DNA of 9,311 nucleotides from an uncultured Eubacteriales bacterium. GTDB taxonomy: Bacteria; Bacillota; Clostridia; Oscillospirales; Acutalibacteraceae. The position numbers and the translations under genes are program-made. The notes beneath the pieces are model-generated. The model was not told the origin of the DNA. It was given only the letters and a program-made list of their open reading frames with translations, and made no database searches. The DNA lies in contig CAQBRY010000054.1 in NCBI GenBank assembly GCA_948762645.1, positions 2,168 through 11,478 of the forward strand. Direction: 5' to 3'. Shown here piece by piece: positions 1 to 5,993 of this stretch (the first letter of the stretch is position 1; the number at the start of each line of letters is the position of its first letter).

Positions 1-1159
1 TCTTGAAAGTTCTTTTAGCGTTATGCCTGATTCATATAATTTGATAGTTTTGCTTAAAATTTTAAATATTGCACCTAATATATAAGGCTTATCTTTTTCC
101 CAATTATTTAAAATTTCATTCATCGTTTTTCTTTCAATTGATTGCAAAGGAATAACTTCTATCCATTAAATCAGGTCTGTTTACCACACAATTTATCCCA
201 TTTAGAGAAATACAATTACAATAAGTGTATATAACCTTATCATCGTCTGTGTAAAGTTTACGTTTTGACGAACTGCCACCTGTTACACATTTACAAAGTT
301 CATCGCTAAGTGTATTACTTATATTTGAGATATTATCAAAACTTATCCACCAATGGGGAGCAATTGTTTCAATAAATTTTTCAGTATTGCTTGGTAAACT
401 TAAATTTTCAAGTTTTGAAGGATCAATCAAATTTTGTATCAGTTTGTTGGCAGTAGTTTTTGAGCTTCCTTGTGTACCAAATACTACGTTTATGGGGTGT
501 GGTATATCTGGAATATAACAGCTAATCAAATACCCTAAAAATAATATTTTAAATTTTTCGATTATTCTTATATAGTCAAAAATTTTCCAAATGTCATTTA
601 CATTGCTTTCTGTTTGTGGTATTATTTGAGATAGTTGATGAGAAAACTTATTAAATATAAAAGGCGTGTCTGCAATGAGTTTGTAGCCGTCTTTATTTAT
701 TTGTATGACTTCACCTTTTTAGTTACCTAAGTCATAGTAAATGCTGCTTTCATATCTTCCTATTCTAGTGTATATGTACGTTTTTTACGCTGATGTAAAC
801 TTATTCGCAATTTCAAAAATTAAAAGCTCTGAAAATTCTTTAGTAAAGTCTTTTGGGGGTAATTTGCTAAATTTTTCGTAACAAATTTTTTTAATAAGTC
901 TATTAAAGTTTTTAGACCCTATTTTAAAAATTTTTGTTTCCCTGTTTAAGTCAACTTTTGCAAAATATTCCTCTGTTTCTGTATATAAAAATCTAAAATT
1001 ATATTGGCTATTATTTATCAGTTCTTTTAAACTTCTGTTCCAATTGAATTTTTCATCATTATATTTTTTGGCGGTATTTTTCTTTTCTCTTTCTAAGTAA
1101 CAATCTTTTAAAATACCGCTTTTTTCAATTGTTTCCGATAATCGTTCATTATAGTTCAT
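1..1159 (-). pseudogene. Decayed P4/D5-like replication ATPase (helicase), 3' end outside window
   Basis: One protein can be read from ATG 1159 leftward off the window if three breaks are ignored. In-frame TAA stops lie at 785-787 and 719-721. The stretch between them and beyond stays in the same frame and keeps coding character (TRIGRYESSIYYDLGN, then KGEVIQINKDGYKLIAD). A Walker A motif, GTQGSSKTT, lies at 452-478. A Walker B-like WISFDN lies near 332-349, followed by RKLYTDDD and RPDLMDRS, typical of SF3/D5-type phage and plasmid helicases. A frameshift near 131-140 moves the C-terminal part to another frame, where it reads ERKTMNEILNNWEKDKPY and then LGAIFKILSK to the window edge. The start has GGAGGG about 10 bases upstream and overlaps the stop of the preceding gene. 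The family role is ATP-driven DNA unwinding for element replication. As written it cannot make a full enzyme. ATPase family assignment is fairly sure; the exact subfamily is not. Confidence 0.7.
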
Positions 1160-1582
1160 TGTTTGAAATTCCCTCCATCATTTTATTCCATCTGTTATAT
1201 AAGCCATGGATGTACATATCTATATTTTCATATTCTTTTAAGATATGAAAGTGATCGCCACACCTATGGCTTTCAAGATATTCTTCAATTTGACTCCAGC
1301 TCTCACCATTTTTATGGTAATCTGTCAAATTATTAAGCTCACTTTTTGCAAAAGCGTAAAGTTCTGAACCTTTTTCTTGAAATGATTTGGGTATTTTAGC
1401 TATTTCAGATAAAGTCTTAAAAATACTAAAAAGTTTGTTATACTGTTTTTCTCTTAAGATTTCAAAAGACTTTATGGTTAATTTTATATTTTCTCTTTTA
1501 AAAATTTCACGTTTAATTTTTGTTTTTTCGTCTAACGTTAATTCATCCTTGAAAATCTTTACATTATTTGGAGTGAAAAAAT
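1149..1582 (-). CDS. Unrecognised protein upstream of the replication ATPase, 5' end lost
   Basis: An open frame of about 144 codons ends with TAA at 1149-1151, so its last 11 bases overlap the ATPase start. This overlap implies a translationally coupled operon. The translation is charged and helical and looks coded: DELTLDEKTKIKREIFKREN at the N-terminal side, then FEILREKQYNKLFSIFKTLS, and finally SWSQIEEYLESHRCGDHFHI and YIHGLYNRWNKMMEGISNNEL. No ATG, and no GTG or TTG with a ribosome site, is found at its upstream end. The frame simply stays open to 1624, running under the start of the divergent regulator. The simplest reading is a replication-module gene whose 5' part was deleted, or whose start was lost, when the regulator/integrase pair came to lie next to it. 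No family was recognised. Confidence 0.45.
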
Positions 1583-2239
1583 ATGGAAGATATTAAAAAC
1601 AGTATTGGAGAAAGAATTCGTAAATTAAGGAAAGAAAACAACATGACACAACAAGAATTAGCGAATAAATTGTATGTTAAAAGAGAAGTTGTGAATTATT
1701 ATGAAAATAATTCACGTCAGCCAAAAATCGCTGACATTATATGTATGTCAAAAATTTTTAATGTTTCAACAGACTACATTCTCCTAAACGAATCTGCTAG
1801 AAAATTAGATAATCAGGAAATTTATCAGAAATTTGGGCTTGATGATAATTCGATTATGTCTCTTGCACAGCAAAGAACAAGAAATGATATACGTTCACGT
1901 TTATGTTTAAGTTTCTTAAATTATTTTATTTCCAATGGTTGGTTATGGGAATTTTCTAATTACTTGTGGAGGACAGTAGCAGACATGAAAATAGACAATA
2001 TGGCTCGAAATAGCTATAAAATTATTAGTGACTTTATGATTGAAGATCAAAAACTTGGTAAAGCTTATTTTATTTCACACTCTTTGAAGCTTTTTAGCGA
2101 AATTGTACCAGATTTATTAAGAATGTTTTATGATAATAGAGAATTTAACGAATTAGTAGAAATGAGAATCAATGAAATTATTATTCCCCCTCCTGACATA
2201 GTTAAAAAATTTTATGAAGAATGCACCAATAAGGAGTAA
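1583..2239 (+). CDS. XRE (Cro/CI) family regulator of the element
   Basis: This 218-residue protein has a classic N-terminal Cro/CI helix-turn-helix at about residues 8-66: IGERIRKLRKENNMTQQELA, then KREVVNYYENNSRQPKIADI and the closing FNVSTDYIL. The remaining 150 residues are helical and not recognised; they probably serve dimerisation or signal sensing. The start is ATG with GGAG nine bases upstream. The gene ends three bases before the integrase, whose ribosome site sits in this gene's last codons, so the two are co-transcribed. A regulator leading into int with a replication module facing the other way is the layout of phage lysogeny regions and phage-inducible islands. By analogy it probably represses the element's lytic or excision genes. 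No convincing promoter is visible in the short space before it, and that space overlaps the opposing open frame, suggesting a deletion. Family is certain; role is inferred. Confidence 0.85.
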   Translation: MEDIKNSIGERIRKLRKENNMTQQELANKLYVKREVVNYYENNSRQPKIADIICMSKIFNVSTDYILLNESARKLDNQEIYQKFGLDDNSIMSLAQQRTRNDIRSRLCLSFLNYFISNGWLWEFSNYLWRTVADMKIDNMARNSYKIISDFMIEDQKLGKAYFISHSLKLFSEIVPDLLRMFYDNREFNELVEMRINEIIIPPPDIVKKFYEECTNKE

Positions 2240-2242
2240 ATA

Positions 2243-3609
2243 ATGGCTACCGTTGCTAAACGTGGAAATTCATATAGAATAAAAGTGTCATTAGGATATG
2301 ACTCAAATGGCAAACAGATTATAAAATCTAAAACATGGACTCCAGAGAAGGGAGCATCAAAAAAACAAATTCAAAAAGAACTTAATAAACAAACTATCCT
2401 ATTCGAAGAGAAATGTAAAAAGGGCTTAGTTTTAGATAGTAGTATTAAGTTTTCAGAATTTGCTGAAAAATGGATAAAAGATTACGGAGAAACACAGCTA
2501 AGACCCAGAACTCTTGCACGATATAAGGAACTTCTAAAAAGGATAAATATTTCAATTGGGCATATAAAATTAGAAAAATTACAACCACATCATCTTACGG
2601 AATTTTATAAAAATTTATTTGAAGAAGGTATAAGAAATGATACAAAATATAAACCTTTTTTTAATTTTGATAAATTTGTTAAAGATTTGAAGATTACTAA
2701 AGTATCACTTGCAAAATTATCAGGAGTTTCTATTCAAGTTATAAATTTGTGCTTTAAAGGTTTGAATGTTAATTATCAAAGTGCTTTAAAAATTTCAAAT
2801 GCACTAAATAAAAAAATAGATGATGTTTTTGAACCTTTTGAAGCAAAAAAATATTTGTCACCTAAAACTATGCTTTACTATCATCGACTCATTTCTGTAA
2901 TAATGTCTACTGCTGTACAATGGCAACTAATTATTTCAAATCCTTGTGAAAGAGTTAAGCCACCTAAGGTTTCTAAAAAAGAAGCAAAGTATTTAGACGA
3001 ACATCAAGCAAAAAAATTATTAAGTGTAATACAAAATGAAGATATAAAGTATAAAACTATCATAGAAGTGCTGATTTATACAGAAATGAGACGTGGCGAA
3101 CTTTGCGGACTAACTTGGGATGATATAGACTTTAAAAATAAACTTTTAAATATTAATAAATCAATTTTATATCTGTCTGATAGGGGGGTTTTTGAAGATT
3201 TAACTAAGAATCAAAGTTCAAACAGAGTTATTCCGATTTCTGATAATGTTATAAAAAGTTTGAAAGAATATAAAAATATCAAGAAAGTCAAAAATTATTA
3301 CTTGGTTCAAAATGGAATGGTGAGAATAACAAAATTTTTACATCATGGAATGGTGGAAATATTCACCCTGATACGATTTCCGACTAGTTTAAAAAATTCT
3401 TGCTAAGACATGATTTACCCAATATTTCAATACATTCACTTAGACATACAAACGCTTCTTTAATGATTGCTAATCATGTACCAATTAACATTGTTTCAAA
3501 AAGATTAGGTCATTCAAATGTAAGTACGACAGGAAATATTTATGCACATTCAATACGTAGTGCAGATGAAGCTGCCGCCCAGACTTTGCAAAATATATTT
3601 GGCAACTAA
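2243..3609 (+). pseudogene. int: Tyrosine integrase with inserted HTH domain, frameshifted and nonsense-mutated
   Basis: Read through its two breaks, this is a 455-residue phage/Tn916-type tyrosine recombinase. The N-terminal arm-binding domain is about residues 1-60 (MATVAKRGNSYRIKVSLGYD). A SAM-like core-binding domain starts near residue 68 and resumes at LSPKTMLYYHRLISVIMSTA (205-224). Between its two halves, residues about 137-200 form an extra Cro/CI-like helix-turn-helix. The catalytic domain has Arg283 (EMRRGEL) and Lys322 (LTKNQSSNR). After the breaks come HSLRH, LGHSNVSTTG and the nucleophile in IYAHS. A one-base loss in the A run at 3272-3276 shifts the frame, and TAG at 3385-3387 stands where a Trp is expected (SDWFKKF). 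The 3' part continues intact from there to 3609. The ribosome site AAGGAG overlaps the end of the regulator gene. The enzyme would integrate and excise the element, plausibly at the tRNA fragment at 5883. As written it is inactive. Confidence 0.88.
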
Positions 3610-3628
3610 TTGTTAGCTATTTTAAAAA

Positions 3629-3685
3629 AATTGTATAGATCAAACATAATAGTTATAATCTATACAATTGCATTTTTGTTTTTTC
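3629..3685 (+). terminator. Terminator of the regulator-int operon
   Basis: A perfect 12-bp inverted repeat, AATTGTATAGAT (3629-3640) and ATCTATACAATT (3658-3669), encloses a 17-base loop. It is followed by a T-rich tail (GCATTTTTGTTTTTTC). It starts 20 bases after the integrase stop and fits an intrinsic terminator. The stem is AT-rich and so rather weak. Confidence 0.7.
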
Positions 3686-3871
3686 TAATATCATATCTTT
3701 CATAGTATTTTTTTCTTTTTTTAGTAGGTCATCTAGTAAATCATAAAAAATATATACTTTGTTTCACTTATCTAAAGTATCTATTTTGTGGAAAGTTAAA
3801 CCCATTTACTAAAATTAATTGAAATATTACTTAATCATTTAATTAAATTTCTATAAAGTTAAATGGTGGCA

Positions 3872-4111
3872 TTACCAAGTACCAGACCATAATTCTAAAG
3901 CCTGTGAATTAATGTTAATTTCTTTTTCTATTGTTGCGGCCATAAAATGAGTGCAATATCCTGTAGTGCTTATAATAACTATAAAAATTAATGAAGTGAT
4001 GTCCAATATAAGCATTACTGCAAGTAAAATTAGTATAATAGCTATAAACCCACGTTCTATTATAACTCCAATTTTTTTGAGTATCTTGAAGCTTGTTTCT
4101 AAAAATGCCAT
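3872..4111 (-). CDS. Small two-helix membrane protein, partner of the SLOG gene
   Basis: This 79-residue protein starts at ATG 4111 with AAAGGAG about 11 bases upstream. It begins only three bases after the stop of the SLOG gene, so the two form an operon. A short amphipathic, basic N-terminus (MAFLETSFKILKKIGVIIER) precedes a long hydrophobic stretch at residues about 21-55. That stretch divides into two membrane helices (FIAIILILLAVMLIL and LIFIVIISTTGYC) with one Asp at the turn, and a short polar tail follows. No family was recognised. Its pairing with a nucleotide-sensing fold suggests a membrane effector, but that is inference from context; a holin-like or simply accessory membrane protein is also possible. 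The coding assignment itself rests on the ribosome site, the spacing and the clean hydrophobic profile. Confidence 0.62.
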   Translation of the reverse strand: MAFLETSFKILKKIGVIIERGFIAIILILLAVMLILDITSLIFIVIISTTGYCTHFMAATIEKEININSQALELWSGTW

Positions 4112-4114
4112 AGC

Positions 4115-4569
4115 TTATTTTTTCTCCTTTATATTGATAATTTCTATATTGTTTCTTTTTCTCATAGCATACTTTAGTGTTTTTGAAGCACCGCTCCAAT
4201 CATTTTGAACATAAGCTATCAAAAAATCAGAATTGTTAATCACCCATTTGTTCCTTTTTAGGATAGCTAAACGCGGAGGTACTGTTTCTAAATTAGGATA
4301 AATACTTCCGTCAAATATCTGTAAAAGATTTTTAGTATGTTCATTTTTTTCTTGCAGCATATATGCCAATAAGACTTTATAAAAGGATAATTTTTTCGCA
4401 ATTCGTTGACAGTACGAGCACATAACCAATCAAAACTACCTTTACCACCGTTATAAAAAATGGTGGTATTTTCATTTTCAATTAGATTAGATATTTCCTT
4501 TTTTAGTTTTAGCTTGATTTTTTCTTTGCCAGAAATGTTTGCGTGTCCTGCAAAAGTACAAATTTTCAT
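4115..4569 (-). pseudogene. SLOG-fold (YoqJ/DUF1273-like) protein, single frameshift
   Basis: The N-terminal half (MKICTFAGHANISGKEKIKL, then FYNGGKGSFDWLCARTVNEL) and C-terminal half (LLAYMLQEKNE, then ETVPPRLAILKRNKWVINNS and DFLIAYV) join into one 151-residue protein if one A is added to the AAA at 4376-4378. The early GH motif, the Gly-rich GGKGSFDW loop and the SDFLIAY strand fit the SLOG branch of Rossmann-like folds. This branch includes YoqJ-type phage proteins and is related to LOG and DprA, which bind nucleotides or nucleotide-derived ligands. The start is ATG 4569, with AGGTGA about 11 bases upstream. It heads an operon with the membrane protein at 3872-4111. A strong promoter and a perfect inverted repeat lie just upstream, so it is probably repressed by a dimeric regulator. 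As written, the protein is cut after about 65 normal residues. Family assignment is good; biochemical role unknown. Confidence 0.72.
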
Positions 4570-4595
4570 ATTAATGAATAATTCACCTGTCTAAT

Positions 4596-4633
4596 ATATA
4601 GACTAATTAATTATATAATGTATTAGTCTATAT
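4596..4633. promoter_or_regulatory. Perfect 12-bp inverted repeat, probable operator
   Basis: ATATAGACTAAT (4596-4607) and its exact complement ATTAGTCTATAT (4622-4633) are separated by 14 bases, with centres 26 bp apart. One arm overlaps the -35/spacer of the leftward SLOG promoter and the other lies at its predicted start point, the expected position for repression. The small HTH protein (4689) or the ribbon-helix-helix protein (4960) is the obvious candidate to bind it. Confidence 0.65.
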
Positions 4634-4638
4634 GTAAA
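4610..4638 (-). promoter_or_regulatory. Promoter of the SLOG-membrane protein operon
   Basis: On the minus strand, TTTACA (4633-4638) and a consensus TATAAT (4610-4615) are spaced by exactly 17 bases. Transcription would start near 4603 and reach the SLOG start at 4569. The plus strand also contains a TATAAT at 4614-4619 pointing to the HTH gene, but with no clear -35 box. Confidence 0.65.
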
Positions 4639-4642
4639 GAGA

Positions 4643-4675
4643 CCTAATGATTTAGTATCGAATTTAAACATTAGG
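4643..4675 (+). repeat. 7-bp inverted repeat in the leader of the small HTH gene
   Basis: CCTAATG (4643-4649) and CATTAGG (4669-4675) are exact complements across a 19-base gap. The right arm overlaps the probable ribosome site region (AGGTTGGTGA) of the gene starting at 4689. It may be a second protein-binding site or a weak leader hairpin; chance is also possible in such AT-rich DNA. Confidence 0.3.
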
Positions 4676-4688
4676 TTGGTGATATATC

Positions 4689-4895
4689 ATGATTAAACTA
4701 AGAGTTGTGGAAATTTTAAAAGAAAAAGGTAAAACCAATTATTGGTTATACAAACAAATGGGTATGAGTTATCAAAACTTTATGAAAATGATTAACAATA
4801 AAACCAAATCTATTCAGTATGCAAATATCGAAGCATTGTGTGTAATTTTGGAATGTGACCCGAATGACTTATTTCAATTTGAAGATGATTATTAA
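4689..4895 (+). CDS. Small Cro/CI-type HTH regulator
   Basis: A 68-residue single-domain protein: MIKLRVVEILKEKGKTNYWL, then YKQMGMSYQNFMKMINNKTK and a closing IEALCVILECDPNDLFQFED. It has the five-helix pattern of compact Cro-like proteins (HTH_26/YozG type), with the recognition helix near residues 26-36. GGTGA lies just upstream of the ATG. It is transcribed away from the SLOG gene. The shared intergenic region holds the 12-bp inverted repeat and the 7-bp repeat, so autoregulation together with control of the SLOG operon is a reasonable inference. Gene and fold are solid; the targets are inferred. Confidence 0.85.
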   Translation: MIKLRVVEILKEKGKTNYWLYKQMGMSYQNFMKMINNKTKSIQYANIEALCVILECDPNDLFQFEDDY

Positions 4896-4959
4896 TAAAT
4901 GCTGAAGTGTTTTATTTAATTCGTCGTCAATATTTCATAATATTTTTGAGGTGATAAAT

Positions 4960-5142
4960 TTGGATAAGTTTATTATTACACCAAGAGATAATGAGAGTGT
5001 TCAGTTATCGATTAGAATAGAAAAAAGAATACAGGACAGATTTGATGATTTAGCTAAACAAAGTGGTCGAACTAGAAATGAATTAATAAATCTTGCATTG
5101 GACTTTGCTTTAAGAAATGCTGAAGTAATGTTAGACAAATAA
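4960..5142 (+). CDS. Ribbon-helix-helix (Arc/CopG-like) DNA-binding protein
   Basis: The best start is TTG 4960, five bases after an AGGTGA ribosome site (4949-4954). The in-frame GTG at 4951 lies inside that site and is unlikely to be the start. The 60-residue product carries a short beta strand, SVQLSIRIEKRIQDRFDDLA, and then the turn and helix SGRTRNELINLALDFALRNA. This is the Arc/MetJ/CopG fold, which binds DNA as a dimer of dimers and is common in plasmid copy control, toxin-antitoxin loci and phages. No toxin partner follows directly; the next feature is a terminator. It probably shares a transcript with the HTH gene 64 bases upstream and may be a second regulator of the divergent region. 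Confidence 0.75.
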   Translation: MDKFIITPRDNESVQLSIRIEKRIQDRFDDLAKQSGRTRNELINLALDFALRNAEVMLDK

Positions 5143-5212
5143 TATGCCTATATCTTAAATCACATTTACTGCCGACATATACAACTATTATATTTTTTAA
5201 GAATAAAATAAA

Positions 5213-5257
5213 GAGGGTTTACTAAGATAAAATTAGTAAACCTTTATAATTGTTATT
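5213..5257 (+). terminator. Terminator after the RHH gene
   Basis: GGTTTACTAA (5216-5225) pairs perfectly with TTAGTAAACC (5233-5242) across a 7-base loop. G-U pairs can extend the stem by about three positions. A T-rich but interrupted tail follows (TTTATAATTGTTATTT). It lies 70 bases after the stop at 5142 and before the promoter of the next locus. Confidence 0.65.
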
Positions 5258-5273
5258 TATTATCAAAATGTTA

Positions 5274-5302
5274 TTGTAACCGTATATTTTAGAATGTATA
5301 AT
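5274..5302 (+). promoter_or_regulatory. Promoter of the small hydrophobic peptide locus
   Basis: TTGTAA (5274-5279) and consensus TATAAT (5297-5302) are separated by exactly 17 bases. The predicted start, near 5309, gives a leader of about 65 bases before the peptide's ATG. The leader contains short G- and C-rich tracts (TAGGGG, CCCACTCCC, TTGGGGATGAG) that can pair and mask the ribosome site. Confidence 0.6.
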
Positions 5303-5374
5303 AATTCTTTGTAGTAGGGGTTTAGCTTACGGAGAACAGTTAGCCCACTCCCAAAAAAGATTGGGGATGAGCAT

Positions 5375-5464
5375 ATGTTTGATATAATTTTATTCGTAGT
5401 ACTTATGATATTTTACATATCATTTATTATAAATACAATTGATCTTATCAACAAAAATAAATAA
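5375..5464 (+). CDS. 29-residue hydrophobic peptide, probable type I toxin
   Basis: The peptide reads MFDIILFVVLMIFYISFIIN followed by TIDLINKNK. It is a single membrane helix with a short polar, lysine-containing tail, the usual form of type I toxins in low-GC Gram-positives. GGGGATGAG lies 5-13 bases before the ATG. An ATG at 5367, inside that site, opens only a few codons. The leader segment GGAGAACAGTTAGCCCACTCC resembles, from memory, the leader of a widespread small 'putative holin-like toxin' locus of gut Clostridia. That locus likewise has a hairpin just after the stop and a facing RNA. Such peptides damage the membrane when not silenced by an antisense RNA, which keeps the element in the population. 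The sequence-level match to a named family could not be verified. Confidence 0.55.
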   Translation: MFDIILFVVLMIFYISFIINTIDLINKNK

Positions 5465-5554
5465 CCGTTTCTCTCTGCCACAAGTGAAAACGGCTATTTG
5501 TTAATCTAAATACTTTTGGGGGTAAACCGTTCTTTAGACGGTTTTACTCCTCCT
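5448..5554 (-). ncRNA. Candidate antisense antitoxin RNA
   Basis: A convergent promoter at 5561-5590 would start an RNA near 5554. It contains a hairpin (AAACCGT 5524-5530 with ACGGTTT 5538-5544). It reaches a second hairpin (5465-5493) which on this strand is followed by TTATTTATTTTTG, a suitable intrinsic terminator inside the toxin's last codons. The RNA would be about 100 bases and fully complementary to the toxin mRNA 3' end, as in known type I antitoxins. The ends are estimates. Confidence 0.45.
5465..5493. terminator. Bidirectional hairpin between toxin stop and antisense RNA
   Basis: CCGTTT (5465-5470) pairs with AAACGG (5488-5493), extendable by flanking bases with one bulge. It begins at the base after the toxin stop codon. 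T-rich sequence follows on the minus strand (TTATTTATTTTTG) and, less strongly, on the plus strand (CTATTTGTTAATCT). Confidence 0.45.
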
Positions 5555-5560
5555 ACTTTT

Positions 5561-5590
5561 AGTATATATCATAATGTGACCATCTGTCAA
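5561..5590 (-). promoter_or_regulatory. Promoter of the antisense RNA
   Basis: On the minus strand there is a consensus TTGACA (5585-5590) and TATACT (5561-5566), 18 bases apart; the overlapping TATATA gives a 16-base spacer. It points into the toxin gene from its 3' side, and no leftward coding gene lies downstream before 4569. Confidence 0.6.
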
Positions 5591-5882
5591 CACATTACTA
5601 TAATATTCTTTCTGCATAATTTTATGCATGGAAAGTTATTTTATTTGATATTTGATTATATTTTTGTATTATTACAGATGAGTGCAATTCCTTAATAATT
5701 GTTGTGTTCTAAAAACGCAATGGCATAGAGATATTTAAAAAATTGTTGGTCTTTATTTGGCCTTTATTTTTATTAAAAAATACTTTATATTAATGAATTA
5801 TAATAAACGCTAGTTTGTAAAAACTCGAATATAATGCCATTTATAATAATTCACAAAATATGGATAAAAATATATTGACGCT
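5591..5882. other. Gene-free AT-rich end of the integrative element
   Basis: No coding frame with a ribosome site and no RNA gene is seen. Two small structures are present. One is an inverted repeat, TGCATAA-TT-TTATGCA, at 5613-5628. The other is a tandem pair of near-identical 11-mers at 5748-5769. Being next to the tRNA junction, the stretch is where integrase arm-type sites would be expected. Confidence 0.5.
5748..5769 (+). repeat. Tandem 11-bp repeat near the attachment site
   Basis: GGTCTTTATTT (5748-5758) is followed directly by GGCCTTTATTT (5759-5769), identical at 10 of 11 positions. It lies about 115 bases inside the junction at 5883. It could be a pair of integrase or excisionase arm-type sites; this is speculative. 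Confidence 0.3.
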
Positions 5883-5927
5883 CTCATAACCCGAAGGTCG
5901 TAGGCTCAAATCCTACTTCCGCAACCA
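5883..5927 (+). other. 3' fragment of tRNA-fMet: attachment site (element right junction)
   Basis: From the anticodon loop CTCATAA (5883-5889, anticodon CAT) onward, the sequence follows bacterial initiator tRNA: CCCGAAGGTCG, the T stem GTAGG with CCTAC, and CCGCAACCA ending at 5927. The bases just before (TTGACGCT) do not form the 5' half of the anticodon stem or any D arm, so the tRNA is cut exactly at the loop. Tyrosine integrases commonly cross over in the anticodon loop of tRNA genes. Against my memory of the usual initiator tRNA there are changes in the T loop (CTCAAAT for TTCAAAT) and acceptor (TTCCGCA for TCCCGCA), consistent with a non-functional leftover. The element carrying int lies to the left. 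Confidence 0.75.
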
Positions 5928-5931
5928 GTAT

Positions 5932-5975
5932 GAAGTGCTATAAGGGGCATGAAATTCTTATAGCGACTTCTTTTT
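5932..5975 (+). terminator. Original terminator of the tRNA-fMet gene
   Basis: GAAGTGCTATAAG (5932-5944) pairs with CTTATAGCGACTTC (5957-5970) over 13 bp with one bulged base and a 12-base loop, and TTTTT follows. Its position four bases after CCA is typical for a tRNA transcript, and it confirms that this side is ancestral chromosomal sequence. Confidence 0.75.
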
Positions 5976-5993
5976 AAATTTTGTGAGAATTTT

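Noticed and set aside
134..1159. Alternative genetic code or stop readthrough for the two TAA codons in the ATPase.
   Set aside because: All other intact genes end normally at TAA, TAG or TGA. The same gene also has a frameshift and a neighbouring gene has a TAG lesion, so ordinary decay explains it.
1387..1596. A 69-codon plus-strand open frame ending inside the regulator start.
   Set aside because: No ribosome site, hydrophobic low-complexity translation, and antisense to the better supported leftward frame that overlaps the ATPase start.
3653..3763. Leftward open frame of about 36 codons (DLLDDLLKKEKNTMKDMILE and following).
   Set aside because: It looks faintly coded but has no start or ribosome site and runs through the int terminator; at most a scrap of a lost gene.
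3915..4208. Overlapping open frames on both strands across the membrane protein and SLOG genes.
   Set aside because: They lack ribosome sites and are out-of-frame shadows of the two genes at 3872-4111 and 4115-4569.
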